This document shows, piece by piece, positions 8,605 through 18,190 of a stretch of DNA of 64,000 nt. The notes under the pieces are model-generated. The model had not been told where the DNA came from. It made no database searches and was given only the letters and a program-made list of their open reading frames with translations. Made by a program: the position numbers and the translations under genes. Source of the stretch: Variovorax ginsengisoli (GTDB lineage: Bacteria; Pseudomonadota; Gammaproteobacteria; Burkholderiales; Burkholderiaceae_C); the NCBI RefSeq assembly GCF_030486595.1, contig NZ_JAUJZH010000002.1, forward strand, positions 1 through 64,000, written 5' to 3'. Each line of letters starts with the position of its first letter. The first letter of the stretch is position 1.

Positions 8605-9144
8605 CAATGCCCCCCCGCCCTGCGGCGAGAACGGCGACACCGGCTCGGCATCGCCCGGCGGCAAGGTCATGGCCTGCGCGGCCTCGGTCTGCCGCAGCCG
8701 GAAGGCGTCGAGTTGCGCCCGCAGCGCCGGATCCCCGACCGCCAGCATGGCGACCGCGAACAGCGCCGCGTTGGCCGCCCCGGCATTGCCGATCGCGAAG
8801 GTCGCCACCGGCACGCCCTTGGGCATCTGGACGATGCTGTAGAGCGAATCGACGCCCTGCAGGTGCCGGCTGGCGACCGGCACGCCGAGCACCGGCACCG
8901 TGGTCTTGGCCGCCAGCATGCCCGGCAGGTGGGCGGCCCCTCCGGCGCCGGCGATGATCGCCGCCAGCCCGCGCGGCGCGGCGCTTTCGGCGTAGGCGAA
9001 CAATTCGTCGGGCATCCGGTGGGCCGAGACCACCCGGGCTTCGTGGGCGATGCCGAATTGCTGGAGAATCTCGACCGCGTTGCGCATCGTCTCCCAGTCG
9101 GAGTTCGAGCCCATCACCACGCCGACCTGAATTGCTTGCTTCAT
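8602..9144 (-). CDS. purE: 5-(carboxyamino)imidazole ribonucleotide mutase PurE
   Basis: Class I PurE, 180 aa, which converts N5-CAIR to CAIR. Hallmarks are [13 protein letters not shown] at the N terminus, [10 protein letters not shown] with the catalytic His, and [17 protein letters not shown]. The C-terminal ~20 residues are a variable Pro/Gly-rich tail. It is the first gene of purE-purK-tsaC and is divergent from the CnoX-like gene, only 36 bp away. The stop codon is formed by the first bases of a dispersed repeat, so the C-terminal sequence has probably been set by that element. Confidence 0.96.
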   Translation of the reverse strand: MKQAIQVGVVMGSNSDWETMRNAVEILQQFGIAHEARVVSAHRMPDELFAYAESAAPRGLAAIIAGAGGAAHLPGMLAAKTTVPVLGVPVASRHLQGVDSLYSIVQMPKGVPVATFAIGNAGAANAALFAVAMLAVGDPALRAQLDAFRLRQTEAAQAMTLPPGDAEPVSPFSPQGGGAL

Positions 9145-9180
9145 GGTTCCAATTTTACGTTTCACCCCCACCTTCCCGCG

Positions 9181-10104
9181 ATGATCGACATCACCCTCGA
9201 AAATTTCCAGTCCGAGCTGATCGACGGCTCGATGACCACGCCGGTCCTGCTCGACATCTGGGCCGAATGGTGCGGGCCCTGCAAACAGCTCGGGCCGGTG
9301 CTCGAAAAGCTCGAAGTCGAGTACGCCGGCCGTTTCACGCTGGCCAAGCTCGATGCCGACAAGGTGCCGCAGATCTCCGAGCAGCTGAGCCAGATGTTCG
9401 GCGTGCGCAGCATCCCGTTCTGCGTCATGTTCAAGGACGGCCAGCCGGTCGACGGCTTCGTCGGCGCGATCCCGGCCGACCAGATCCGCACCTTCCTCGA
9501 CAAACACGTGCCGCCGGGCGACGAGGACGCGCCGCCGCTCGACGAAGAAGTCTCGGCCCAGCAGGCGCTGGCCGAGGGCGACACCCAGGGCGCGCTCGAG
9601 AAGCTGCAGCACGCGGTCGCCACCGACCCGGCCAACGACGACGTCCGCTTCGACTACGTCAAGCTGCTGCTGCAGGAAGGCCGCACCGACGACGCCAAGG
9701 TCGCGTTCGCCCCGGTGATCGCCAAGACCTCGCTGGTGCGCCGCTTCGATTCGCTGCAGCGCTGGATGGACGCGATCGACTTCGCGGCCCCGGCCACGGG
9801 GGCAGCACCCGCGCTGGCCGACCTGGACGGCCGCATCACCGCCAACAAGCGCGACTTCGACGCCCGTTTCGACCGCGCCCGCCTGCTGATGGCCGCTCGG
9901 CGCTGGACCGACGCCATGGACGAGCTGCTCGACATCCTGATGCGCGACAAGAGCTGGAACGAGGACCTGGCGCGCAAGACCTACATCGCGGTGCTCGACA
10001 TCATCGAACCGCCGAAGGTCAAGGTCGCCGACGGCCAGATTCCGCCGGACGACCCGACCGTGGCCAGCTACCGGCGTCGACTGAGCAGCGTGGTGCTCAG
10101 CTGA
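9181..10104 (+). CDS. cnoX: CnoX-like thioredoxin-TPR co-chaperone
   Basis: A 307-aa protein with an N-terminal thioredoxin domain (~1-110, WCGPC at 30-34) followed by TPR-like helices (~125-305; [18 protein letters not shown] and a second repeat-like block). This is the YbbN/CnoX architecture, a redox-linked holdase that passes clients to GroEL. E. coli CnoX has lost the CxxC pair; here the canonical CGPC is intact, so real thiol-disulfide activity is likely, as in alphaproteobacterial relatives. Its TGA stop is the first codon of repeat family 1, copy B. Confidence 0.88.
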   Translation: MIDITLENFQSELIDGSMTTPVLLDIWAEWCGPCKQLGPVLEKLEVEYAGRFTLAKLDADKVPQISEQLSQMFGVRSIPFCVMFKDGQPVDGFVGAIPADQIRTFLDKHVPPGDEDAPPLDEEVSAQQALAEGDTQGALEKLQHAVATDPANDDVRFDYVKLLLQEGRTDDAKVAFAPVIAKTSLVRRFDSLQRWMDAIDFAAPATGAAPALADLDGRITANKRDFDARFDRARLLMAARRWTDAMDELLDILMRDKSWNEDLARKTYIAVLDIIEPPKVKVADGQIPPDDPTVASYRRRLSSVVLS

Positions 10105-10161
10105 GACCTCGCGGGACAGATCAAGAAACTGCGCAGCAGTTTTTGCTCTGTCCTCGACTGA
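10102..10161 (+). repeat. hairpin repeat family 1, copy B
   Basis: This 60-bp copy starts with the cnoX stop codon (TGAGACC...) and ends in CGACTGA. The arms GGACAGA...TCTGTCC enclose AAACTGC-GCA-GCAGTTT followed by a short T-run, so the core also looks like an intrinsic terminator for cnoX. It differs from copy D at only a few positions. Confidence 0.88.
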
Positions 10162-10253
10162 TTGGATGGAGCGCCCCCGAACGCGCTGCGATTGAGTGCG
10201 CAGGCCGTGTCGAATACCATGCAGCGAATATGTTGCACAAGGACACACAGCCC

Positions 10254-10703
10254 ATGCGCTCCCGCCCTGCCGCCATCCCCCTTTTCACGGCCGCCCTGCT
10301 GGCAGCGATGCTGACGGCCGGCTGCGGCAGCGCCATCCCGCTCGACGAACCGATCGAAGGCCCGGTCTGGCGCCTCGACCAGCTCGGCGGCGAGCCGGTG
10401 GCCGCCGGCAGCGATCCGCGGCGCGATCCGCAGGTGGTGTTCAACCGCAGCAACGGACGCGTGAGCGGCTCGGGCGGCTGCAACCAGCTGTCGGGCACCT
10501 TCGAGCGCAGCGGCAGCGCGCTCAAGCTGAGCCAGCTGGCCTCGACCCGGATGGCCTGCGCCGACCCGGCGCTCGGCACCAAGGAGCAACAATTCTTTGC
10601 CGCCCTGCAGGCCACCGCCAGCTACCGGCTGCAGAGCCCGACCCGGCTGGCCTTGCTCGATGCGAGCGGGCGCACCGTGGCGACGCTGAGCGCGGCGCGC
10701 TGA
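10254..10703 (+). CDS. HslJ-like META-domain lipoprotein
   Basis: A small lipoprotein of 149 aa. Signal and lipobox are visible ([10 protein letters not shown], Cys ~24). The mature part is a META domain: [26 protein letters not shown] and [20 protein letters not shown], where the GCN and MAC motifs are hallmarks of the HslJ family. Such proteins are linked to heat shock, novobiocin resistance or motility, but no enzymatic role is established. The start is placed at the second ATG because AAGGA lies ~10 nt upstream; a start 8 codons earlier lacks a Shine-Dalgarno and would extend the signal peptide. Confidence 0.85.
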   Translation: MRSRPAAIPLFTAALLAAMLTAGCGSAIPLDEPIEGPVWRLDQLGGEPVAAGSDPRRDPQVVFNRSNGRVSGSGGCNQLSGTFERSGSALKLSQLASTRMACADPALGTKEQQFFAALQATASYRLQSPTRLALLDASGRTVATLSAAR

Positions 10704-10715
10704 GATCCCCCCCGG

Positions 10716-11363
10716 CTACCAGCGCGCCGGCAACTCCCGCAGCAGCGTCAGCTGGCGCTGCGCGACCGCCACGTAGCCCCCCTGCTCGAGGTCCTTGAGC
10801 AGCCGGCTCACCATTTCCCGCGAACAGCCGATCTCGCTGGCGATCGCCTGGTGCGTCAGCCGCTCGGCGATCGGCCGGCTGCCGTCCGCCGCCGGCGCCG
10901 ACGCGCGTTCCTCAAGCAGGCGCTTCAGGCGCGCGTAGACGTCGAGCAACGCCATGCTGCGCGCGCTCTCGGTGGCCAGCCGGGCGCGGCGGATCAGCCG
11001 CACGATCAGCGCCAGCGCGAAATCGGGATGGTCGGCAATGTGCTGCAACATGGTTTCACGGGTGACGACCGCGCAGACGGTCGGCTCGACCGCTTCCACG
11101 CTGGCGGAACGCGGGCCGCCGTCGAGCGACATCTCGCCGACATATTCGCCCGCCCCGTGCAGGCCCAGCGTGATCTCGCGGCCGCGCGCGTCCGAAAGAA
11201 AGGCCCGCAGCCGCCCCGACAGCACGATGTAGATCGAGCCGCCCTGCTCGCCCTCCTCGATCAGCCGCGCCCGCGTTCGGTAGCGGCGCTGGATGCCGCG
11301 TTGGGCGAGTTGCAGCAGGGCGGGCGGGAGTGGGACGTTTTCGACACCGGAGGCAGCGGGCAT
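10716..11363 (-). CDS. Crp/Fnr-family transcriptional regulator
   Basis: A protein of 215 aa. The N-terminal cyclic-nucleotide-binding beta-roll (~15-125) contains GSIYIVLSGRLRAFLSD and GEYVGEMSLDGGPRSASVEA; the C-terminal winged helix-turn-helix (~150-212) contains LTHQAIASEIGCSREMVSRLLKDLEQGGYV, with the E/R recognition pattern of Crp-like proteins. No N-terminal Fe-S cysteines, so it is not an Fnr-type oxygen sensor. Effector and targets are unknown. It is convergent with the HslJ-like gene (12 bp between stops) and lies 40 bp downstream of the LuxR-type regulator on the same strand. Confidence 0.88.
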   Translation of the reverse strand: MPAASGVENVPLPPALLQLAQRGIQRRYRTRARLIEEGEQGGSIYIVLSGRLRAFLSDARGREITLGLHGAGEYVGEMSLDGGPRSASVEAVEPTVCAVVTRETMLQHIADHPDFALALIVRLIRRARLATESARSMALLDVYARLKRLLEERASAPAADGSRPIAERLTHQAIASEIGCSREMVSRLLKDLEQGGYVAVAQRQLTLLRELPARW

Positions 11364-11403
11364 CCGTCGAATATAAGGTCAGCGGGGCCGCCCCCGCCGG
11401 CCG

Positions 11404-12072
11404 TCACTCGCCGAATCTCAGCGCCGACACGATCTGCGGCATCCGCGAGACGCGGTGCACCACCTCGCGGATGCTGCTGCTGCCGGTCTTCTGCCGGACA
11501 TTCTTGATGTGGGTGCGCACCGTGGACATCCGGATGCCTTCGAGGCAGGCGATTTCCTCGGCGCCATGTCCGGCGCAGAGCCGGGCCAGCACGTTCTGCT
11601 CGGCCCGGGTCAGGTGCCGGGCGCGGGCGAACATCTGCATCGTCAGCGTCTCGCAGCCGGGACGGCGGCTGCACATCACGAGCACCGTGTCGACGGTGCC
11701 GCTGCCGTGCACCGCGGCCAGCGGAATGAAGGCCACCGACAGCGAATCCTCGCCGTCTTCGAGCTCGACGATGCTGCGGCAGTCGCGCTCGGCATCCTTG
11801 AGGGCCTGGCGGATCTTCGCCTGGGAAGCGACGTTGCCGGCGCAGAGCATGCCCTCTCCGTTGCGCAGCGCGCGCGCCGCGGCCAGTTCGCGCCGGGCCG
11901 GGAAATTGGCATGCAGGATGCGGCCGGTCAGGTCCAGAAGCAGCAGGCCATGGTCGATTTCGTCGAGGACCCGGGCCAGCATGCCGGGCTGCAGCGCGTC
12001 CGGCGGCGCGGCGGTGACGTCGCGGCCAAAGCGCTCCAGGTAGTTGATCTCGAAATCTGCTGCGGTTTCCAT
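11404..12072 (-). CDS. LuxR-type regulator with PAS-like sensor region
   Basis: A 222-aa regulator. The C-terminal domain (~150-215) is a LuxR/NarL helix-turn-helix: LTRAEQNVLARLCAGHGAEEIA then MSTVRTHIKNVRQKTG. The N-terminal ~140 residues look PAS-like (DEIDHGLLLLDLTGRILHANFPARRELA). No phosphoacceptor receiver domain, so it is not a classical response regulator; the sensed signal is unknown. The start has a strong GAGGAG Shine-Dalgarno 6 nt upstream. The ~120 bp upstream is AT-rich compared with its surroundings and holds a partial Crp-like half site. Confidence 0.85.
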   Translation of the reverse strand: METAADFEINYLERFGRDVTAAPPDALQPGMLARVLDEIDHGLLLLDLTGRILHANFPARRELAAARALRNGEGMLCAGNVASQAKIRQALKDAERDCRSIVELEDGEDSLSVAFIPLAAVHGSGTVDTVLVMCSRRPGCETLTMQMFARARHLTRAEQNVLARLCAGHGAEEIACLEGIRMSTVRTHIKNVRQKTGSSSIREVVHRVSRMPQIVSALRFGE

Positions 12073-12191
12073 GGTGCTCTCCTCATCTGGGGGGATGAAA
12101 AGAGTTTGGAAGACTGCGAGGCTGGCGTGCGGTGAGTATTGCCGCGGATTTTGTGATCTATTTACATTTCGCGGCCCCGATCAGGCAGCAG

Positions 12192-13097
12192 TCAGCCGGT
12201 GAGCCGCTGCAGGGCTTCGCAGTACTTCGCCGCCGTCTTCTCGATCACCTCGGCCGGCAGCCGCGGCGCCGGCGGCGTCTTGTCCCAGGGCTTGCCGTTG
12301 ATCTTCGTGGCCTCGAGCCAGTCGCGCACGAACTGCTTGTCGTAGCTCGGCGGGTTGGTGCCAGCGGCCAGCGCGGCCTCGTAGCCTTCGACTGGCCAGT
12401 AGCGCGAGCTGTCGGGCGTCAGCACCTCGTCCATCAGCACCAGCGTGCCGGCCTCGTCGAGGCCGAACTCGAACTTGGTGTCGGCGATGATCATGCCCTT
12501 GGTCAGCGCGATCGCGGCCGCGGCCTCGTAGATCGCGATGCTGGTCTCGCGGATCTGCTGGGCCAGCTTCGGGCCGACCACCTCGACCACCTTGTCGTAG
12601 CTGATGTTCTCGTCGTGCGCGCCGGCCGCCGCCTTGGCGGCCGGCGTGAAGATCGGCCGCGGCAGCTTGCTGGCGTTGGTCAGCCCCTCGGGCAGCGGGA
12701 CGCCGCAGACGGCGCGGTTCTCCTGGTATTCCTTCCAGCCGCTGCCGGCCAGGTAGCCGCGCACCACGGCCTCGACCGGGATCGGCGTCAGGCGCTTGAC
12801 CAGCATCGAGCGGCCTTCGACCTGCGCGACCTCCTCGGGCGTCACGACGCTTTCGGGCGCGTCGCCGGTCAGATGGTTCGGGCACAGGTGGCCGAGCCGG
12901 TCGAACCACCACAGCGCCATCTGCGTCAGGATCACGCCCTTGCCAGGGATGGGCTCGCCCATGATCACGTCGAAGGCCGACAGGCGGTCGCTCGCGACCA
13001 TCAGGATGCGGTCGCTGCCGACCGCATAGTTGTCGCGCACCTTGCCGCGCGCCAGCAGCGGAAGGCTTTTGATGGAGGAGGTATGGACGGTGGTCAT
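12192..13097 (-). CDS. purC: phosphoribosylaminoimidazole-succinocarboxamide synthase PurC
   Basis: SAICAR synthase, 301 aa, the step after PurE in purine synthesis. Signatures are [49 protein letters not shown] and the nucleotide-binding [15 protein letters not shown]. Length matches the long, fungal/betaproteobacterial type. It follows fba on the same strand but an intrinsic terminator lies between them, so it probably has its own promoter in 13098-13160. It is separated from purE-purK by 3 kb of unrelated genes. Confidence 0.96.
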   Translation of the reverse strand: MTTVHTSSIKSLPLLARGKVRDNYAVGSDRILMVASDRLSAFDVIMGEPIPGKGVILTQMALWWFDRLGHLCPNHLTGDAPESVVTPEEVAQVEGRSMLVKRLTPIPVEAVVRGYLAGSGWKEYQENRAVCGVPLPEGLTNASKLPRPIFTPAAKAAAGAHDENISYDKVVEVVGPKLAQQIRETSIAIYEAAAAIALTKGMIIADTKFEFGLDEAGTLVLMDEVLTPDSSRYWPVEGYEAALAAGTNPPSYDKQFVRDWLEATKINGKPWDKTPPAPRLPAEVIEKTAAKYCEALQRLTG

Positions 13098-13160
13098 GGC
13101 GAAATGGATGAAGCAGGGCGGGTGACGCCGGAGATTGTGCGCGCGCTGCGGCCGGCGCAG

Positions 13161-13186
13161 AAAAAAGCCACCGCGAAGGTGGCTTT
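13161..13186 (-). terminator. intrinsic terminator of fba
   Basis: On the minus strand AAAGCCACC pairs with GGTGGCTTT (9 bp) around a TTCGC loop and is followed directly by six T in total. It is located 18 bp past the fba stop and before purC, so it should separate the two transcripts. Confidence 0.88.
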
Positions 13187-13203
13187 CAGGCGCAAGCGAA
13201 GGG

Positions 13204-14268
13204 TCAGACGACTTGTTGCGCGAGCTCGCCCTTGGCGTACTTGGCGGCGACCACCTGCAGGGTGTCGCCCTTGATCTTCGGGCCCTGGCCTTCGCAGCCG
13301 AACTCGAGGTAGCGCTGCTTGCAGATCAGGCGGGCGGCTTCGCGCGCCGGCTTGAGCCATTCGCGGGCGTCGAACTTCTCGGGGTTCTCGGCCAGGAACT
13401 TGCGCACCGCGCCGGTCATCGCCAGGCGGATGTCGGTGTCGATGTTGATCTTGCGCACGCCGTGCTTGATGGCCTCCTGGATTTCCTTGACCGGAACGCC
13501 GTAGGTTTCCTTCATGTTGCCGCCGTACTGGCGGATGATCGCCAGCAGCTCCTGCGGCACGCTCGACGAGCCGTGCATCACCAGGTGGGTGTTCGGGATG
13601 CGGCGGTGGATTTCCTTGATGCGGTCGATCGCCAGGATGTCGCCGGTAGGCTCGCGGGTGAACTTGTAGGCGCCGTGGCTGGTGCCGATCGCGATCGCCA
13701 GGGCATCGATCTGGGTGCGCTTGACGAAGTCGGCGGCCTGCTCGGGGTCGGTCAGCAACTGCTCGCGGGTCATGGTGTCGTCGGTGCCGTGGCCGTCTTC
13801 CTTGTCGCCCTTCATGGTCTCCAGCGAGCCCAGGCAGCCGAGTTCGCCTTCGACCGTGACGCCGACCTTGTGCGCCATGTCGGCCACCTTGCGGGTGACG
13901 TCGACGTTGTAGTCGTAGCTGGCGATGGTCTTGCCGTCGGCTTCGAGCGAGCCGTCCATCATGACCGAGCTGAAGCCGAGGTCGATGGCGCCGCGGCAGA
14001 CGTCGGGGCTCTGGCCGTGGTCCTGGTGCATCACCAGCGGGACCGTGGGGTAGGCCTCGATGGCCGCCTGGATCAGGTGCTTGATGAAGGCTTCGCCCGC
14101 GTACTTGCGGGCGCCGGCGCTGGCTTGCAGGATGACGGGGGCGCCGACTTCCTTGGCGGCCTCCATCACGGCCTGCACCTGTTCGAGGTTGTTGACGTTG
14201 AAAGCCGGAATGCCGTAGCCGTTGGCGGCGGCATGGTCGAGCAGTTCGCGCATCGAGACGAGTGCCAT
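13204..14268 (-). CDS. fba: class II fructose-bisphosphate aldolase
   Basis: A zinc-dependent aldolase of 354 aa that interconverts fructose 1,6-bisphosphate with GAP and DHAP. Features are [27 protein letters not shown], the metal-site segment [10 protein letters not shown], the [11 protein letters not shown] block, and [19 protein letters not shown] near the phosphate site. This is the long Calvin-cycle/CbbA-like subtype common in betaproteobacteria. The start has GAGGT 8 nt upstream. It is the third gene of a pgk-pyk-fba series on one strand and ends at a strong terminator. Confidence 0.96.
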   Translation of the reverse strand: MALVSMRELLDHAAANGYGIPAFNVNNLEQVQAVMEAAKEVGAPVILQASAGARKYAGEAFIKHLIQAAIEAYPTVPLVMHQDHGQSPDVCRGAIDLGFSSVMMDGSLEADGKTIASYDYNVDVTRKVADMAHKVGVTVEGELGCLGSLETMKGDKEDGHGTDDTMTREQLLTDPEQAADFVKRTQIDALAIAIGTSHGAYKFTREPTGDILAIDRIKEIHRRIPNTHLVMHGSSSVPQELLAIIRQYGGNMKETYGVPVKEIQEAIKHGVRKINIDTDIRLAMTGAVRKFLAENPEKFDAREWLKPAREAARLICKQRYLEFGCEGQGPKIKGDTLQVVAAKYAKGELAQQVV

Positions 14269-14374
14269 GGAAATACCTCGCGGGAATCTAGGGATGAAGA
14301 CAAAAGAACTCCCGGGATTCTACCGAGGGCCCTTGTAGGACGGCTCCGATGGCCCGTGCAACCGCGGGGACGCG

Positions 14375-15823
14375 CTAGCCGACCCGGCAGATCTTCAGCA
14401 TGTTGGTGCCGCCGGGCGCGCCCATCGGCTCGCCGCAGGTGATCGCGTAGACATCGCCGGTCTGCACGATGCCGCGCTTTTTCAGATGCGCCTCGGCCTG
14501 CTCCAGCGCCGTGTCCCGATCGCTCTCCGAATCCATCAGCAACGGCCGCACGTTGCGGTACAGCGCCATCTTGCGCTGGGTCGAGAGCCGCGAGGTCAGG
14601 GCGTACATCGGGATGTGCGCCCGGTGGCGGCTCATCCAGAGCGGCGTGGAGCCCGACTCGGTCAGCGCCACGATTGCCTTGGCGCCCAGGTGGTGCGCCG
14701 TGAACAGCGCCCCCATCGCGATAGACTGGTCGATGCGGGCGTAGTTCTTGCCGCTGAAGTCGGCGTCGAGCTGCAGGTCCTCGGCGGCCTCGGCGGCCTC
14801 GCAGATCTTGCTCATCTCCTGCACGGTCTCGAGCGGGTAGCGACCCGAGGCGGTCTCGGCCGAGAGCATCACGGCGTCGGTGCCGTCGAGCACCGCGTTG
14901 GCGACGTCGCTGACCTCGGCCCGCGTCGGCACCGGGTTGGTGATCATCGACTCCATCATCTGGGTCGCGGTGATGACCACCCGGTCCATCTCGCGCGCCA
15001 TGCGGATCATCTTCTTCTGCAGCGCCGGCACGGCCGCGTTGCCGACCTCGACGGCCAGGTCGCCGCGCGCCACCATGATGCCGTCGCTGGCGCGCAGGAT
15101 CTCCTCGAGCTTGGGGATCGCCTCGGCGCGCTCGATCTTGGCGATCATGCCGGGCTTGTGGCCGAACTCGGCCGCCGCCACGTTGCACAGCTGGCGCGCC
15201 ATCTCCATGTCGGTCGCGTTCTTGGGAAAGCTCACCGCCACGTAGTCGGCCTGGAAGCTCATCGCTGTCTTGATGTCCTCCATGTCCTTGGCGGTCAGCG
15301 CCGGCGCGGTGAGCCCGCCGCCCTGCTTGTTGATGCCCTTGTTGTTGGACAGCTCGCCGCCCAGGCGCACCGTGGTGTGGACCGCATCCCCCTTGACCGC
15401 GTCGACCGTCAGCACGATCAGGCCGTCGTTCAGCAGCAGGCTGTCGCCCGACTTGACGTCGCGCGGCAGGTCCTTGTAGTCGAGGCCGACGGCGTCGACG
15501 TCGCCCGGCTCGGTGCGCGAGGCATCGAGAATGAACTTGGCGCCGGGCTCGAGCCAGACCTTGCCCTCGGCGAATTTGCCGACCCGGATCTTCGGGCCCT
15601 GCAGGTCGGCCATGATCGCCACCTCGCGGCCGCTGCGCCGGGCCGCTTCCCGCACCATCGCGGCGCGGTTGATGTGGTCTTGCGCCGTGCCGTGGCTGAA
15701 GTTGAGCCGCACCACGCTGACCTTGTAGTGGATCATCTGCTCGAGCAGCTCGAGCGTGTTCGACGCGGGGCCGAGGGTCGCGACGATCTTGGTGGCGTGG
15801 CGGGGCAGGCGGGGCGTGCTCAT
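14375..15823 (-). CDS. pyk: pyruvate kinase
   Basis: A 482-aa protein that converts PEP and ADP to pyruvate and ATP. Diagnostic segments are ATLGPASNTLELLEQMI, VRLNFSHG, the active-site MIAKIERAEAI, and GDLAVEV...MARE; the regulatory C-terminal domain (~350-470) contains LTESGSTPLWMSRHRAHIPMYALT. The start has AAGGAG at 7 nt. It lies downstream of pgk, with a copy of hairpin repeat 1 in the 118-bp gap, so co-transcription with pgk may be attenuated. Confidence 0.96.
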   Translation of the reverse strand: MSTPRLPRHATKIVATLGPASNTLELLEQMIHYKVSVVRLNFSHGTAQDHINRAAMVREAARRSGREVAIMADLQGPKIRVGKFAEGKVWLEPGAKFILDASRTEPGDVDAVGLDYKDLPRDVKSGDSLLLNDGLIVLTVDAVKGDAVHTTVRLGGELSNNKGINKQGGGLTAPALTAKDMEDIKTAMSFQADYVAVSFPKNATDMEMARQLCNVAAAEFGHKPGMIAKIERAEAIPKLEEILRASDGIMVARGDLAVEVGNAAVPALQKKMIRMAREMDRVVITATQMMESMITNPVPTRAEVSDVANAVLDGTDAVMLSAETASGRYPLETVQEMSKICEAAEAAEDLQLDADFSGKNYARIDQSIAMGALFTAHHLGAKAIVALTESGSTPLWMSRHRAHIPMYALTSRLSTQRKMALYRNVRPLLMDSESDRDTALEQAEAHLKKRGIVQTGDVYAITCGEPMGAPGGTNMLKICRVG

Positions 15824-15840
15824 CGTTGTCTCCTTTATTC

Positions 15841-15891
15841 GGTTGAGGACAGAGCAAGAACTGCTGCGCAGCTTCTTGGCCTGTCCCGCAA
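15841..15891 (-). repeat. hairpin repeat family 1, copy C
   Basis: A ~51-bp copy between pgk and pyk. It keeps the GGGACAG arm, the GCTGC-GCA-GCAGT stem-loop and the CTGTCCTCAACC end, but lacks the TGAGACC end seen in copies A, B and D. One stem pair is a G-T wobble. It may act as a partial terminator or processing site in the pgk-pyk transcript. Confidence 0.8.
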
Positions 15892-15921
15892 AGTGTTTGT
15901 ATGCCGTACTGTATACACTTT
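15890..15921. promoter_or_regulatory. AAAGTGT...ACACTTT inverted repeat upstream of pyk
   Basis: An inverted repeat with 7-bp arms at 15890-15896 and 15915-15921, enclosing a second TGTAT/GTATAC-rich motif. It is AT-rich relative to its surroundings and lies between pgk and pyk. It could be an operator or promoter region; no regulator can be named. Confidence 0.3.
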
Positions 15922-15941
15922 ATAGGAGCACCGGAAGAGGT

Positions 15942-17138
15942 TTATCCACCCGCTGCGCGCTTGGCAAGGATCTCGAAGGCCGGCAGCGTCTTGCCTTCGA
16001 GGATTTCCAGGAAGGCGCCGCCGCCGGTCGAGATGTAGCCGATCTTGTCCTCGATGCCGTACTTGGCAATGGCCGCCAGCGTGTCGCCGCCGCCGGCGAT
16101 CGAGAACGCCTTGCTGTCGGCGATGGCGTGGGCGATGGTCTGGGTGCCGTTGGCGAAAGCATCGAACTCGAACACGCCCACCGGACCGTTCCAGACGATC
16201 GTGCCGGCCTCGCGCAGCTGGGCGGCCAGCAGTTCGGCGGTCTTCGGGCCGATGTCGAGGATCAGGTCGTCGTCGGCGACGTCGGTGGCGTCCTTGATGG
16301 TCGCCGCGGCGTCGGCCGCGAAGGCCTTGGCCGTCACCACGTCGACCGGGATCGGCACCGCCGCGCCGCGCGCGCGCATGGCATCGATCACGGCCTTGGC
16401 CTGGTCGATCAGGTCGGGCTCGGCCAGCGACTTGCCGATCTTCAACCCGGCGGCCAGCATGAAGGTGTTGGCGATGCCACCGCCGACGATCAGCTGGTCG
16501 ACCTTCTCGGCCAGGCTCTTGAGGATGGTCAGCTTGGTGCTGACCTTGGAGCCGGCGACGATCGCCACCAGCGGCCGCTGGGGCTGCGCCAGCGCCTTGG
16601 TGATGGCATCGATCTCGGCCGCCAGCAGCGGGCCGGCCGAGGCAACCTTGGCGAACTGGGCGATGCCGTAGGTGGTGGCCTCGGCCCGGTGCGCGGTGCC
16701 GAAGGCATCGTTGACGTAGATGTCGGTCAGCGCGGCCAGCTTGCGCGCCAGCGCCTCGTCGTTCTTCTTCTCGCCCTTGTTCAGGCGGCAGTTCTCGAGC
16801 AGCACGACCTGGCCCGGCGCGACCTGCACGCCGTCGACCCAGTCCGACACCAGCGGCACCTCGCGGCCGAGCAGTTCGCCCAGGCGGGCGGCGACCGGCG
16901 CCAGCGAATCCTCGGGTTTGAACTGGCCTTCGGTGGGCCGGCCCAGGTGCGAGGTCACCATCACGGCAGCGCCGGCGTCGAGCGCCGCGCGGATGCAGGG
17001 CACCGAGGCGCGGATGCGGGTGTCCTCGGTGATGCGGCCGGTGTCGTCCTGCGGCACGTTGAGATCGGCTCGGATGAAGACGCGCTGGCCGGCGACTTTG
17101 CCTTGCGCACAGAGATCGGTGAATCGAAGGACGTTCAT
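15942..17138 (-). CDS. pgk: phosphoglycerate kinase
   Basis: A 398-aa protein that transfers phosphate between 1,3-bisphosphoglycerate and ADP. Typical motifs are [52 protein letters not shown], and the C-terminal [15 protein letters not shown] and STGGGAFLE. The ATG before NVLRF is preferred over an in-frame TTG three codons earlier. It heads the pgk-pyk-fba run. The next gene upstream, a LysR regulator on the same strand, ends 58 bp away. Confidence 0.96.
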   Translation of the reverse strand: MNVLRFTDLCAQGKVAGQRVFIRADLNVPQDDTGRITEDTRIRASVPCIRAALDAGAAVMVTSHLGRPTEGQFKPEDSLAPVAARLGELLGREVPLVSDWVDGVQVAPGQVVLLENCRLNKGEKKNDEALARKLAALTDIYVNDAFGTAHRAEATTYGIAQFAKVASAGPLLAAEIDAITKALAQPQRPLVAIVAGSKVSTKLTILKSLAEKVDQLIVGGGIANTFMLAAGLKIGKSLAEPDLIDQAKAVIDAMRARGAAVPIPVDVVTAKAFAADAAATIKDATDVADDDLILDIGPKTAELLAAQLREAGTIVWNGPVGVFEFDAFANGTQTIAHAIADSKAFSIAGGGDTLAAIAKYGIEDKIGYISTGGGAFLEILEGKTLPAFEILAKRAAGG

Positions 17139-17196
17139 GGGTGGCAATCTGAAAGCGGATGGAGGGGGCCACGACGGGCAGCGCCCATTGTAGGTT

Positions 17197-18108
17197 TCAG
17201 CCCGCCAGCCCCGGCTCGCGCGCGACCTGCTGGAGCAATTCGACGAAGCTGGCGGCCGCCGGCGACAGCGAGCGTTTCGCCGCCCCGTAGACGCAGACCT
17301 CGCGGTGGAAGTCGGGCTGGTCGAGCCGCACCATCTGCAGCCCGTGGGCCCGCACCAGCGAGGCCGAATAGGTGGGGCACACCGTGAGCCCGAGCCCCGA
17401 AGCGACCATGCCGAGCGCGGTCGTCATGTACGACACCTCCTGGGTCGTGGCGCGCAGCATGAGCTCGCGCGCATCGGCGGCGAGCTCGGGCAGCACGCGC
17501 TGGCGGAAGTCGCGCGTCGGCGCGATGAAGACGTAGGGGCCGAGTTCGCTCCAGCGGACCTGGCGGCGGCGCGCGAAGGCATGGCCCGGCGGGCAGATCA
17601 GCCAGTGCCGGTCGCGAAACAGCGTCCGGCGCTCGACCAGCGCGGCGTCCACCGCCACATCCTGGCCGACCGCCAGCTCGACCTCGCCCGACAGCAGGCC
17701 GTCGAGCAGGTGCTCGGGCAGCGTGTCGGCCAGCCGGACGTCGACGTCGGGATGCCGCTCGCGGTAGGCCGCGATCACGCGCGGCATCAGCGTGCAAGCC
17801 ATGAGCTGCGGCGCCGCCAGCCGCAGCACGCCCTTCTTCTTGTCGCGCAGGTCGGTGACGCCGGCCACCGCGCCCGCCAGGTCGGCCAGCAGGCGCTGGA
17901 CCGAGGGCTGGAATTCGCGCCCGGCCTCGGACAGCAGCACGCGCCGGGTGTGGCGGTCGAACAGCTGCACCCCCATTTCGCGTTCGAGCTCGCGCACCAG
18001 CACGCTGAGCGCCGACTGGGTCAGGTGCAGGGTGGCGGCGGCAGCGGTGAAGCTGCCGGTCTCGGCCACGGCGGCGAAGGCGCGCAGTTGGCGCAGGGTC
18101 AGATTCAT
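17197..18108 (-). CDS. LysR-family transcriptional regulator
   Basis: A 303-aa protein. The N-terminal helix-turn-helix (~1-60) is the textbook [20 protein letters not shown]...[14 protein letters not shown], followed by a periplasmic-binding-protein-like effector domain (~90-295). It is divergent from the VOC/hydrolase/hydroxylase operon beginning at 18268, with 159 bp between starts, the usual arrangement for a LysR activator of a catabolic operon. Two overlapping inverted repeats sit right in front of its own start. The inducer is probably a pathway substrate or intermediate; its identity is not readable. Confidence 0.92.
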   Translation of the reverse strand: MNLTLRQLRAFAAVAETGSFTAAAATLHLTQSALSVLVRELEREMGVQLFDRHTRRVLLSEAGREFQPSVQRLLADLAGAVAGVTDLRDKKKGVLRLAAPQLMACTLMPRVIAAYRERHPDVDVRLADTLPEHLLDGLLSGEVELAVGQDVAVDAALVERRTLFRDRHWLICPPGHAFARRRQVRWSELGPYVFIAPTRDFRQRVLPELAADARELMLRATTQEVSYMTTALGMVASGLGLTVCPTYSASLVRAHGLQMVRLDQPDFHREVCVYGAAKRSLSPAAASFVELLQQVAREPGLAG

Positions 18109-18116
18109 GGTCTCGC

Positions 18117-18145
18117 TTCATCAATCGATGAATTTATTTCGATTG
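18117..18145. promoter_or_regulatory. putative LysR operator
   Basis: Two interlocked inverted repeats lie 9-37 bp upstream of the LysR start: TTCATC-N4-GATGAA at 18117-18132, and CAATCGA-N10-TCGATTG at 18122-18128 and 18139-18145. The segment is AT-rich relative to the window. The position fits autoregulation plus activation of the divergent operon. Confidence 0.5.
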
Positions 18146-18190
18146 AATCATAAGAAGAATGGCGGCCCAATCGCTCCGACCCTGCAAGCC

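Noticed and set aside
12152..12167. TGTGA-N6-TACAT as a Crp site upstream of the LuxR-type gene
   Set aside because: Only one half agrees with TGTGA-N6-TCACA; the neighbouring Crp-like protein may have a different consensus.
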